A stretch of 6,560 nucleotides of DNA from Planococcus sp. (in: firmicutes) (GTDB lineage Bacteria; Bacillota; Bacilli; Bacillales_A; Planococcaceae), in NCBI GenBank assembly GCA_030147225.1, contig JASLAI010000090.1, positions 1 to 6,560 of the forward strand, read 5' to 3'. Position numbers and translations under genes: made by a program. Under the pieces are notes generated by a model, which saw only the letters and a program-made list of their open reading frames with translations, did not search any database and had not been told where the DNA came from. Positions 1 to 6,560 of this stretch are shown here, piece after piece (positions within the stretch are counted from its first letter, which is position 1; every line of letters begins with the position of its first letter).

Positions 1-1932
1 ACAAAATTGATTGTCACGGTCGATAACGGCATTTCGGGAATTGAGCAAGTCGATTTTGCGAATGGGTTGGGGATGGATGTCATCATCAGCGACCACCACG
101 ACATTGGGGAAACCTTGCCGAATGCACTGGCGATTGTCCACCCGCGACATCCTGCAGGCAATTACCCGTTTGGTGAACTGGCGGGAGTCGGAGTGGCTTT
201 CAAAATGGCGCACGCTCTGTACGAAGAAATTCCAGATCACTTGATCGAGCTGACGGCGATCGGCACAGTTGCTGACTTGGTTCCGCTTCATGGTGAAAAC
301 CGGCTTTTTGTGAAAGAAGGATTAGCGGCACTGGTTGACTCGCCAAGTCCGGCGATTGCTGCCTTGTGTGAGGTGGCCGGCATCAAGCAGCAGGACATCA
401 CGGAAGAGACCATCGGCTTTATGTTTGGGCCGCGCATCAACGCGATCGGCCGTCTGCAGGATGCAGATCCTGCCGTCCAGATGTTCTTGACGGACGATCC
501 GGCAGAAGCGCGTTCATTGGCTTCCGGTCTGGACGTTTTGAATAAAGAGCGGCAAGCGATCGTCAAGCAGATTTCTGATGAAGCGATGCAGCAAGTGGAG
601 CAGCGTTATCCGAACGGGTCTCCGCGTGTCATTGTCGTAGCTCAGGAAGGATGGAATCCGGGAGTAGTCGGCATTGTTGCATCAAAACTGACAGAAAAAT
701 TCTATCGTCCATCGATTGTGCTGTCGCTGAATCCGGAGAACGGAAAAGCGAAGGGCTCCGCCCGCAGCATCGAAGGCTTTCATTTATACAACGAACTGGC
801 CAAAAATCGGGACATCCTGCCGCATTTCGGCGGACATCCGATGGCAGCTGGTATGACGCTCGAAGCATCTGATGTGGATGAATTGCGTGAACGACTCAAT
901 AAGCAGGCGGAAACGAGCTTGACAGAAGAAGATTTGCTGCCGGTTGTAGAAATCGATATTCCGCTCCGTTTGGATGAAATTGATATCACAGCCATTGAAT
1001 CAATGCGGCAGCTCGCACCGTTTGGCATGGGCTTCGCCAAGCCGAAGTTCTTTCTAGAAGGGGTCAAAGTAGCCTCCATTCGCAAAATTGGAGCAGCGCA
1101 GAACCACTTGAAGATGGAACTGACGCAGCATGCCGCTTCATTGGATGCTGTCGGTTTTGGCATCGGTCCAGTTGGAGATGAGCTGACGCCGGATGTCAAA
1201 ATCGATGTTATTGGAGACCTGCAGATCAATGAGTGGAATGGCCGGAAAAAACCTCAACTGATGGTCGAAGATGTCCGGACTGACCAATGGCAGTTATTTG
1301 ATATTCGTGGCATTCGTCAAGTATCGCGCTGGTCAAAGCTAATTCCACAAGAAAACCAAGTTTATTTGGCCTTTAATGAAGAGACGCCGGCTTTGTTTCA
1401 GTCGTTCTTATCTCAGCCAATTTGTACCGTGGCTCAATTAGATGCCTTACCTGGCGACAAGGATCATTTGGTGCTGCTGGATCTGCCTGAATCGGAAGAA
1501 CAATTGGCAATGGTGTTGTCCAAGTTGAGGCCGAAGCGGATTTATGCACATTTCCACGCCAAGGATTCTCAGTATTTCGAGCAGATTCCGACGCGCGAAC
1601 AGTTTAAATGGCTGTTTGCTTTCCTTAAAAAACGAGGATCTTTCGATTTCAATAAACATTGCGACGAACTCGCAAAACACAAAGGTTGGACACGCGAATC
1701 ATTATTTTTCATGCTGCAGGTGTTTTTTGAACTCGGTTTTGTTACACTTAACAATGGTATTACCGAGATTGCACAATCGCCGAGCAAACAGGATTTGTCG
1801 GAAGCGCCGATCTACAAGAAGCGCGAGCAGCAGATTGCACTGGAGCAGAAGCTTTTGTACGCATCTTATAAAGATTTAAAAGAGTGGTTCGATGCGAAAG
1901 TGTCTGCCAAGGAGGAAGAAATATGGATTTGA
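1..1932 (+). CDS. recJ: Single-stranded-DNA-specific 5'->3' exonuclease RecJ (5'-truncated by window edge)
   Basis: RecJ degrades single-stranded DNA 5'->3' in recombinational and mismatch repair, in the cytoplasm. The reading frame is open from base 1, so the start lies upstream. 643 codons are visible, and Bacillus RecJ is about 785 residues, so roughly 140 N-terminal residues (including the first Asp motif) are missing. Numbering from the first visible codon, VDNG is at 7-10, the DHH metal-binding motif at 31-33, GPRINAIGR at 143-151, and the DHHA1-domain GGHPMAAG at 277-284. An OB-like domain spans roughly 314-428. About 430-643 matches the extra C-terminal domain of Bacillota RecJ proteins, absent from E. 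coli RecJ. All metal-site motifs that fall inside the window are intact. The last 10 bases overlap apt, which implies translational coupling. The identification is secure; only the N-terminus is unknown. Confidence 0.96.
   Translation, partial: TKLIVTVDNGISGIEQVDFANGLGMDVIISDHHDIGETLPNALAIVHPRHPAGNYPFGELAGVGVAFKMAHALYEEIPDHLIELTAIGTVADLVPLHGENRLFVKEGLAALVDSPSPAIAALCEVAGIKQQDITEETIGFMFGPRINAIGRLQDADPAVQMFLTDDPAEARSLASGLDVLNKERQAIVKQISDEAMQQVEQRYPNGSPRVIVVAQEGWNPGVVGIVASKLTEKFYRPSIVLSLNPENGKAKGSARSIEGFHLYNELAKNRDILPHFGGHPMAAGMTLEASDVDELRERLNKQAETSLTEEDLLPVVEIDIPLRLDEIDITAIESMRQLAPFGMGFAKPKFFLEGVKVASIRKIGAAQNHLKMELTQHAASLDAVGFGIGPVGDELTPDVKIDVIGDLQINEWNGRKKPQLMVEDVRTDQWQLFDIRGIRQVSRWSKLIPQENQVYLAFNEETPALFQSFLSQPICTVAQLDALPGDKDHLVLLDLPESEEQLAMVLSKLRPKRIYAHFHAKDSQYFEQIPTREQFKWLFAFLKKRGSFDFNKHCDELAKHKGWTRESLFFMLQVFFELGFVTLNNGITEIAQSPSKQDLSEAPIYKKREQQIALEQKLLYASYKDLKEWFDAKVSAKEEEIWI
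1909..1915 (+). promoter_or_regulatory. Ribosome binding site of apt, inside the recJ 3' end
   Basis: AAGGAGG lies 7 bases before the ATG at 1923. It is a near-perfect Shine-Dalgarno sequence placed within recJ coding sequence. It fixes the apt start at 1923 rather than the in-frame ATG at 1884, which would add 13 unconserved residues. Confidence 0.85.
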
Positions 1933-2435
1933 AGAAGTACATCACTATTGTTGAAGATTGGCCAAAACCAGGAATCCGTTTTAAAGACATCACTTCATTG
2001 ATGGACAACGGAACTGCTTATAAGTATGCAACAGATCAAATTGTTGAATACGCAAAAACAGTGAATGCCGAAATCATTGTAGGACCTGAAGCACGCGGAT
2101 TCATTATCGGCTGCCCAGTTGCCTATGCGCTTGAGCTTGGCTTTGCACCAGTCCGTAAAGAAGGCAAATTGCCGCGCGAAGTCATTCGTGCACAATACGG
2201 ACTCGAATACGGATCAGATGTATTAACAATGCACAAAGACGCCATCAAACCGGGCCAGCGTGTCTTGATCACCGATGACCTGCTTGCTACAGGGGGCACA
2301 ATCGGTGCTACCATCAATTTGGTGGAACAGCTTGGCGGCATCGTAGTCGGCTGCGCATTTTTGATCGAGTTGACTTATTTGGACGGCCGCAAAAATTTGG
2401 ATGGCTATGATGTAACGACCTTAATGCAATACTGA
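1923..2435 (+). CDS. apt: Adenine phosphoribosyltransferase
   Basis: Apt condenses adenine with PRPP to give AMP and pyrophosphate, the one-step cytoplasmic adenine salvage reaction. The protein has 170 residues, which I recall as the length of B. subtilis Apt. The PRPP-binding signature [13 protein letters not shown] is at residues 114-126, with the two acidic residues (D118, D119) and the following ATGGT phosphate loop intact. Upstream family features are present: the IRFKDIT segment at 18-24, VGPEARGF at 53-60 (base-recognition region) and the flexible-loop segment with the [14 protein letters not shown] stretch at 85-98. The ATG at 1923 is preceded by a strong Shine-Dalgarno sequence and overlaps the recJ stop, so expression is probably coupled to recJ. 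A terminator follows the stop codon after 5 bases. Nothing is unusual in the protein. Confidence 0.97.
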   Translation: MDLKKYITIVEDWPKPGIRFKDITSLMDNGTAYKYATDQIVEYAKTVNAEIIVGPEARGFIIGCPVAYALELGFAPVRKEGKLPREVIRAQYGLEYGSDVLTMHKDAIKPGQRVLITDDLLATGGTIGATINLVEQLGGIVVGCAFLIELTYLDGRKNLDGYDVTTLMQY

Positions 2436-2440
2436 TAATG

Positions 2441-2475
2441 AATCTCTTCGCCTTTTAGTGCGGAGGGATTTTTTT
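2441..2475 (+). terminator. Rho-independent terminator after apt
   Basis: An 11-base-pair stem is formed by AATCTCTTCGC (2441-2451) and GCGGAGGGATT (2460-2470). It has nine Watson-Crick and two G-U pairs, an 8-base loop (2452-2459), and seven T residues at 2469-2475. It starts 5 bases after the apt stop. There is no matching T tract for the reverse strand, so it works in one direction only. It should end most recJ-apt transcription before the beta-helix gene. Confidence 0.85.
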
Positions 2476-2514
2476 CTTGTATCCAGGGTATGGAGACAGT
2501 AATGACCAAGAATG

Positions 2515-2522
2515 GGAGGTGA
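2515..2522 (+). promoter_or_regulatory. Ribosome binding site that fixes the GTG start at 2529
   Basis: GGAGGTGA is an essentially perfect anti-16S match, 6 bases before GTG at 2529. Its last bases (2520-2522, TGA) form an in-frame stop for the downstream frame, so the start cannot lie further upstream. The nearby ATG at 2527 is out of frame and is followed at once by TGA. Confidence 0.8.
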
Positions 2523-2528
2523 CTGGAT

Positions 2529-4082
2529 GTGAAGCTGGAAAAAGAGCACAACCCCCGATTAAATGCTGCATGGATTGACCAATTGCTGGACGATCGCACT
2601 CCTCTTGAAAAAATTACCCGCGAGACGGAACAATTTTTCACTGCCATCAAAAAAGATGTTGTCTTCAGTAAACATGCTCGGCGAAAAAGCACTTTTACTG
2701 AAAAACTTTGGTCTTTATTCGCAGAAGAATTCAAGCCGGAAGACGATCACGGCTTTGAAACCCGAGTTTCCGGAGCGCAGCTATATCCTGAATGGAAAAA
2801 TCGGCTGGACAGTGAATACCGAAAGCTTGAGTCGACCATTAAGGAACGCGTCAATGTCAGAGATTTTGGAGCTGTTGGAGATGGGGAAACGGATTGTACA
2901 GAAGCTTTTAAGAAAGCCATTGGCAAAGGCGCTGTAGAAGTGAAAGTGCCTGCAGGTGTCTTTTTGTTGCATGGACTGCAGCTGCCATCCTGGACACGTC
3001 TTATTGGAGCTGGGAAAGGCCGGACCGTTTTAAAATTGCATCCGAAAGCACCGCGGAAGGCTCGGCTTTTGACTAACCGCAACTACCTGTCGGGCAACCG
3101 AAATATTTCTGTGGAGCAGCTGACATTGGACTGGCATGTGGAACGTCTGGGGGATAACGATAAAACCAGTGCGGGCGGCAATTATTCCAGTTGTCTGACC
3201 TACGCCCACGTCACCTATGGCTGGGTCAAGGATGTAGAAGCGCTTAATCCTGGACTGCATTGCTTTGATATTACCTCACCGCTTTATAATTACGCAGGAG
3301 ACGGTTTACGGGGCAAAGGGGGCAGCCGGTTTGTCTGGCTTGATGGAGTGAGCGGTTCCGGCTTTGGTGATGACGGCTTGACGACCCATCACAGCGACTA
3401 TATCTTTGTATCAAATTCTCATTTCAGCGATCCGAGCGGACGGTCACATAAGGCTGGGTTTTCCAACTCCAATGGGTTTGAAGTGGACGATGGCTCTCGC
3501 CATGTCTGGCTGGTCAACAATTCAAGCACCCGCTGTTTCGGCGGAGTGGAAATCAAAGCCCATGCGACTTCCTCTGCAGCAGCCGGTGTCTATATTTCGG
3601 GTCATCTGTCGGTCCATGACAACCGTGCGTTCAATTTCCGTCACATTGGCCATCATTTAAAAGCCGATCCCGAATCGCGGTCAGCATTCAATATCCGCGC
3701 ACAGCGGCTGGTTGCGCTCGAACCCATTGAGACATCGCTCTATGAAGGATCGTCGCCTCGTGCGCTAGTAGTATCAGGTTATCGTAATGTCGCCATTAAC
3801 CGTTTTTTGTTTGTAGGAGATCCGAATTATGATTATAAAGGGCAGCCGGCTGCAGTGATCCAATACCGTGCTGCAAATGTTTCTTTGACCAATGGCGTCA
3901 TTCGAAATTTTACGACGGCCAGCGCAGACGTTTCCGTTGCAGGAGGCGAGCAAAACGCCCACAATGTACGTGTAGAGAATCTTGTCAGCTTAGGTTCTGC
4001 CGAAAAGGCGGTAATTATCGGGAAAGGCAGCAAGCTGGTTCACTTGGAAGCAGTCAGAAAGCGGAGCGCCCATCTGCTTTAA
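2529..4082 (+). CDS. Right-handed parallel beta-helix protein, pectate-lyase/GH28-related superfamily
   Basis: 517 residues, starting at GTG behind a perfect Shine-Dalgarno sequence. Residues 1-107 are hydrophilic, charged and probably helical, with no signal peptide or membrane segment; I do not recognise this region. VNVRDFGAVGDG at 108-119, then TDCTEAFKKAI, is the classic entry to the pectate-lyase-3/GH28-related beta-helix found in polysaccharide lyases, GH28/GH55 relatives and phage tailspikes. From about 185 to 505 there are recurrent helix rungs, e.g. SRFVWLDGVS (266), SDYIFVSNSHF (289), SRHVWLVNNSS (323). GDD at 280-282 and GVEIKAH at 339-345 resemble the GH28 catalytic Asp pair and RIK motif, but no clear GHG motif is seen, so activity is only a possibility. 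The substrate is unknown. The gene lies between the apt terminator and a PfpI-family gene 22 bases downstream, probably co-transcribed. It is absent at this position in the usual apt-relA arrangement. Alternatives are a polysaccharide-binding or tailspike-derived structural protein. Confidence 0.85.
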   Translation: MKLEKEHNPRLNAAWIDQLLDDRTPLEKITRETEQFFTAIKKDVVFSKHARRKSTFTEKLWSLFAEEFKPEDDHGFETRVSGAQLYPEWKNRLDSEYRKLESTIKERVNVRDFGAVGDGETDCTEAFKKAIGKGAVEVKVPAGVFLLHGLQLPSWTRLIGAGKGRTVLKLHPKAPRKARLLTNRNYLSGNRNISVEQLTLDWHVERLGDNDKTSAGGNYSSCLTYAHVTYGWVKDVEALNPGLHCFDITSPLYNYAGDGLRGKGGSRFVWLDGVSGSGFGDDGLTTHHSDYIFVSNSHFSDPSGRSHKAGFSNSNGFEVDDGSRHVWLVNNSSTRCFGGVEIKAHATSSAAAGVYISGHLSVHDNRAFNFRHIGHHLKADPESRSAFNIRAQRLVALEPIETSLYEGSSPRALVVSGYRNVAINRFLFVGDPNYDYKGQPAAVIQYRAANVSLTNGVIRNFTTASADVSVAGGEQNAHNVRVENLVSLGSAEKAVIIGKGSKLVHLEAVRKRSAHLL

Positions 4083-4104
4083 AAAATAAAAAGGAGGAAA
4101 TGAA

Positions 4105-4629
4105 ATGAGATTATCAGGAAAGAAAGTATTGAGTTTTGTTCATCACGAATTTGAGGACCTGGAATTATGGTACCCAATTTTGAGGTTGCGCGAAGAAGGT
4201 GCTGAAGTGGAACTTGCAGGAGAAGAAGCAGGTGTCGACTACATCGGAAAATATGGAGTGCCGGCCAAATCGGATCTGTCGTATGGGGAGGCTCTAAACA
4301 ACCAATACGATGCTATTTTGGTCCCGGGAGGCTGGGCACCGGATAAAATCAGGCGTTTTCCTGAAGTTCTGGAGCTTGTCTGCCATATGGATGACCAGAA
4401 AAAACCGATCGGCCAGATCTGCCATGCGGGCTGGGTGCTTATTTCCGCCAATATTTTAAATGGACGGAAAGTCACGAGCACACCGGGAATAAAAGATGAT
4501 ATGGTCAACGCCGGCGCGGAGTGGCTGGATGAAGCGGTAGTGGTCGATGGACACCTGGTATCAAGCCAACGTCCACCCGATCTGCCGGACTACCTGCGTG
4601 AATTTATTAAAGTGCTTGAGAACAGCTAA
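4105..4629 (+). CDS. DJ-1/PfpI family protein (PfpI/YhbO-like, class I glutamine-amidotransferase fold)
   Basis: 174 residues, predicted cytoplasmic, about the usual length for the PfpI/YhbO subgroup. Members have been described as intracellular peptidases, stress-resistance proteins and, with dispute, protein or glyoxal deglycases. Visible landmarks are EFEDLEL at 15-21 (E17 corresponds to the conserved active-site Glu), VPGGWAPD at 73-80, the nucleophile elbow GQICHAGW at 103-110 with C106 and H107, and STPGIKDDMVNAG at 125-137, very like archaeal PfpI. Compared with PfpI as I recall it, the third triad residue Glu74 is Asp here (D80), a common variant. The usual G after CH is A (CHAG instead of CHGP). 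The start is ATG at 4105, with AAGGAGG at 4091-4097 and 7 bases spacing; an ATG at 4100 is out of frame. It follows the beta-helix gene by 22 bases with no terminator between, so the two probably form an operon. The family is certain; the substrate is unknown. Confidence 0.92.
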   Translation: MRLSGKKVLSFVHHEFEDLELWYPILRLREEGAEVELAGEEAGVDYIGKYGVPAKSDLSYGEALNNQYDAILVPGGWAPDKIRRFPEVLELVCHMDDQKKPIGQICHAGWVLISANILNGRKVTSTPGIKDDMVNAGAEWLDEAVVVDGHLVSSQRPPDLPDYLREFIKVLENS

Positions 4630-4660
4630 CAAAGCTTTACATTTTGGCACTTTGTTTTTT
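4628..4660 (+). terminator. Weak rho-independent terminator after the PfpI-family gene
   Basis: AACAAAG (4628-4634) pairs perfectly with CTTTGTT (4650-4656), giving 7 A/T-rich pairs with only two G-C. The loop is 15 bases, and six T residues run from 4655 to 4660. The upstream arm uses the last two bases of the PfpI-family stop codon. The low stem stability and long loop make termination probably incomplete, so some read-through into relA is possible. It overlaps the relA promoter. Confidence 0.5.
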
Positions 4661-4665
4661 ATAAT
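4636..4665 (+). promoter_or_regulatory. Sigma-A-type promoter of relA
   Basis: The -35 is TTTACA (4636-4641, five of six consensus bases). The spacer is 18 bases and the -10 is TATAAT (4660-4665, a perfect match). Transcription would start near 4671-4673, leaving a leader of about 38 bases before the relA ATG. A dedicated relA promoter downstream of apt is also known in B. subtilis. The -35 lies in the loop of the preceding terminator hairpin, and the spacer contains its downstream arm. A second weaker -10-like TATACT at 4673 has no convincing -35. Confidence 0.75.
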
Positions 4666-4709
4666 AGAAAGATATACTTTTGGAAAAATTTAAAGCAAGG
4701 TGGGCAATT

Positions 4710-6560
4710 ATGGCGAAAGATCAAGTAAGAACAGCTGAAGATGTATTCGAGATGGTTGCGTCTTATATGAATGCCGATCATGTAAAAACGATTAAGAAGG
4801 CATATCAGGTTGCGTACGATGCCCACATGGGACAGTTCCGGAAATCCGGAGAACCATATATTGTGCATCCGGTTCAGGTAGCAGGAATCCTGGCAGAACT
4901 ACAGATGGATCCAGCCACAGTGGCTGCCGGCTTTTTGCACGATGTGGTAGAGGATACAGAAGTCAGCCGTGAAGACATCGTCCGCGACTTTGATGAAGAA
5001 GTGGCAATGCTGGTCGACGGTGTGACCAAGTTGAGTAAAATCCAGTATTTGTCAAAAGAAGAACAGCAAGCGGAAAATCACCGTAAAATGTTTGTCGCAA
5101 TGGCACAGGATATTCGCGTCATTTTGATCAAACTGGCGGACCGTCTGCATAATCTTCGTACATTGAAATACCAGTCTGTTGAAAAGCAGCGTATTAAAGC
5201 TAATGAAACATTGGAGATCTTTGCTCCAATTGCGCACCGGCTTGGAATCAATACGATCAAATGGGAACTCGAAGATACTGCGCTGCGCTATTTAAACCCG
5301 CAGCAGTATTACCGTATTGTCAATTTGATGAAAAAGAAGCGGACCGAACGGGAAGATTATTTAAATAAGGTGATGGATGAGATTCGCACACAGCTCGACG
5401 AAGTCGACATCGAGGCGGATCTTTTCGGGCGCCCTAAACATATATACAGCATTTATAAAAAAATGGCTGTACAGAACAAGCAATTCAACGAAATCTATGA
5501 TTTATTGGCCGTCCGCATTACTGTAGAAAGCATTAAAGACTGCTATGCAGTACTCGGCATCATTCATTCCACATGGAAGCCAATGCCGGGCCGTTTTAAA
5601 GATTATATCGCCATGCCGAAACAGAACCTTTACCAATCGCTTCACACGACAGTAATCGGCCCTCAAGGCGATCCGCTGGAAGTGCAGATACGTACAGAAG
5701 AAATGCACCGCATCGCTGAATATGGGGTAGCGGCGCACTGGGCTTACAAAGAAGGCAAAACCATCGACAAGCCGAAGAGCTCAGTCGATTCACGCCTGTC
5801 TTGGTTCCGTGAAATCCTGGATTTTCAGAACGAATCCGATAATGCCGAAGAATTTATGGAGTCGTTGAAATATGACTTATTTTCCGATATGGTCTATGTC
5901 TTTTCACCAAAAGGCGACGTCATCGAAATGCCGGCAGGTTCCTGCCCAATCGATTTTGCGTACCGCGTCCATTCGGAAATTGGCAATAAAACCATCGGCG
6001 CTAAAATCAACGGTAAGATGGCCCCGCTTGACACCGAACTTCACACGGGAGACATCGTAGAAATACTGACTTCCAAGCAGTCATTCGGTCCGAGTCGCGA
6101 CTGGCTGAAAATTGCCAAATCGACGCAAACTAAAAACAAGATCAAGCAATTCTTTAAAAAGCAACTGCGTGAAGACAATGTTCAAAAAGGCCGCGATATG
6201 ATTGAAAAAGAAATCAAAGCCCAGGAATTCCCCATCAAAGAAGTGCTGACGAATGAAAACATCAAACGCGTTTGTGATAAATTCAATTTTGCTGGCGAAG
6301 AAGACATGTATGCGGCTGTCGGATTTACCGGAATCACTGCCCAGCAAGTCGTCAACCGTCTCGCTGAAAAAATGCGCAAAAAGCGTGAGCAGGAAGAAGC
6401 GCTTGAAAAAATCACCGTCGAAATGAAGTCCAATGCACCGAAAAAGCAGACCGAATCCGGTGTCATCGTCAGAGGGATCGACAATATGATGATCCGTCTG
6501 TCAAAATGCTGCAATCCGGTGCCAGGAGACAATATTATTGGTTTTATTACCAAAGGGCGC
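4710..6560 (+). CDS. relA: Bifunctional (p)ppGpp synthetase/hydrolase Rel (3'-truncated by window edge)
   Basis: Rel transfers pyrophosphate from ATP to GTP or GDP to make (p)ppGpp on starved ribosomes, and also hydrolyses it. 617 codons are visible of about 730-740, with no stop or frameshift. The HD hydrolase domain has R44, H53, H77-D78, E81-D82, D144 and N148, the same numbering I recall for the streptococcal Rel structure, so hydrolase is predicted active and the ATG at 4710 is supported. The synthetase domain has D264, RFKD at 295-298 (the RxKD type of bifunctional Rel, not EXDD of E. coli RelA) and E324 in the [11 protein letters not shown] segment. The TGS domain is about 393-455, then a helical domain. 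The zinc-finger/CC region begins with [12 protein letters not shown] (C600, C601). The remainder of that region and the ACT domain lie beyond the window. The Shine-Dalgarno is AAGGTGG (4697-4703), 6 bases before ATG. It has its own sigma-A promoter; classic order puts it directly after apt. Confidence 0.97.
   Translation, partial: MAKDQVRTAEDVFEMVASYMNADHVKTIKKAYQVAYDAHMGQFRKSGEPYIVHPVQVAGILAELQMDPATVAAGFLHDVVEDTEVSREDIVRDFDEEVAMLVDGVTKLSKIQYLSKEEQQAENHRKMFVAMAQDIRVILIKLADRLHNLRTLKYQSVEKQRIKANETLEIFAPIAHRLGINTIKWELEDTALRYLNPQQYYRIVNLMKKKRTEREDYLNKVMDEIRTQLDEVDIEADLFGRPKHIYSIYKKMAVQNKQFNEIYDLLAVRITVESIKDCYAVLGIIHSTWKPMPGRFKDYIAMPKQNLYQSLHTTVIGPQGDPLEVQIRTEEMHRIAEYGVAAHWAYKEGKTIDKPKSSVDSRLSWFREILDFQNESDNAEEFMESLKYDLFSDMVYVFSPKGDVIEMPAGSCPIDFAYRVHSEIGNKTIGAKINGKMAPLDTELHTGDIVEILTSKQSFGPSRDWLKIAKSTQTKNKIKQFFKKQLREDNVQKGRDMIEKEIKAQEFPIKEVLTNENIKRVCDKFNFAGEEDMYAAVGFTGITAQQVVNRLAEKMRKKREQEEALEKITVEMKSNAPKKQTESGVIVRGIDNMMIRLSKCCNPVPGDNIIGFITKGR

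Noticed and set aside
780..1229. 149-codon open frame on the minus strand
   Set aside because: It lies fully inside recJ, which has strong family motifs. The antisense product is rich in Ser, Cys, Ile and Pro with no recognisable domain, as expected for the complement of a GC-biased coding frame.
1867..1872. TATAAA inside recJ as a possible -10 of an apt promoter
   Set aside because: There is no -35-like hexamer at 16-18 bases upstream. The nearest, TTGCAC at 1835, is 26 bases away.
1544..1879. 111-codon plus-strand frame inside the recJ C-terminal region
   Set aside because: It is an alternate frame of recJ. The product is rich in Arg, Ser and Cys and unlike a folded protein, and the recJ frame stays open throughout.
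1884..1922. Upstream in-frame ATG that would extend Apt by 13 residues
   Set aside because: The extension is not Apt-like. The ATG at 1923 has a strong Shine-Dalgarno sequence and gives the standard 170-residue protein.
2477..2505. Candidate sigma-A promoter TTGTAT, 17 bases, TAATGA before the beta-helix gene
   Set aside because: The -10 matches consensus at only two of six positions, which is too weak to annotate.
2405..2734. 109-codon minus-strand open frame spanning the apt end and the beta-helix start
   Set aside because: It runs through the apt terminator in the antisense direction, its product has no recognisable domain, and the plus-strand genes explain both halves.
4671..4709. Possible regulatory RNA element in the relA leader
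   Set aside because: The leader is only about 38 bases and forms no convincing stem; it is too short for a riboswitch or T-box.
2436..4709. Search for a mobile element or attachment site bringing in the two-gene cassette
   Set aside because: There is no transposase or integrase frame, no flanking direct or inverted repeats and no tRNA gene at either edge. Base composition looks similar to the neighbours by eye.
6182..6553. 123-codon minus-strand open frame opposite relA
   Set aside because: It is an antisense shadow of a clearly conserved Rel frame and shows no domain.

Overview
The window looks like a low-to-moderate GC Gram-positive chromosome (Bacillota). It most likely comes from the Planococcaceae (Planococcus, Planomicrobium or Sporosarcina type), a placement made from gene order and protein character rather than a database match. 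The backbone is the conserved Bacillales block recJ - apt - rel(A). Here apt and relA are separated by two extra genes. All genes lie on the + strand. Both ends are cut: recJ lacks its N-terminus and relA lacks its C-terminus.

Layout: (1) 1-1932, the 3' part of recJ, a single-strand DNA 5'->3' exonuclease, with DHH, DHHA1, OB and the Bacillus-type C-terminal domain. (2) 1923-2435, apt, adenine phosphoribosyltransferase, overlapping recJ by 10 bases. (3) 2441-2475, a good rho-independent terminator closing the recJ-apt unit. (4) 2529-4082, a 517-residue right-handed parallel beta-helix protein of the pectate-lyase/GH28-related superfamily, with a GTG start and no visible secretion signal. (5) 4105-4629, a 174-residue DJ-1/PfpI protein 22 bases further on, probably in the same transcript. 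(6) 4628-4709, a short intergenic region holding a weak terminator hairpin whose loop and downstream arm are shared with a near-consensus sigma-A promoter (TTTACA, 18 bases, TATAAT). (7) 4710-6560, the first 617 codons of the long bifunctional (p)ppGpp synthetase/hydrolase Rel.

How they work together: RecJ acts in DNA repair and recombination, Apt salvages adenine to AMP, and Rel makes and degrades (p)ppGpp, which in Bacillota controls purine nucleotide metabolism. apt-relA adjacency is therefore sensible and widespread. The beta-helix/PfpI pair has no known link to that theme. It sits as a self-contained two-gene cassette between a terminator and the relA promoter, and it is the main accessory feature of the window. 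I see no mobile element, CRISPR, tRNA or rRNA gene, and no frameshift in any of the five genes. The only gene-free stretches are short (about 93, 22 and 80 bases).
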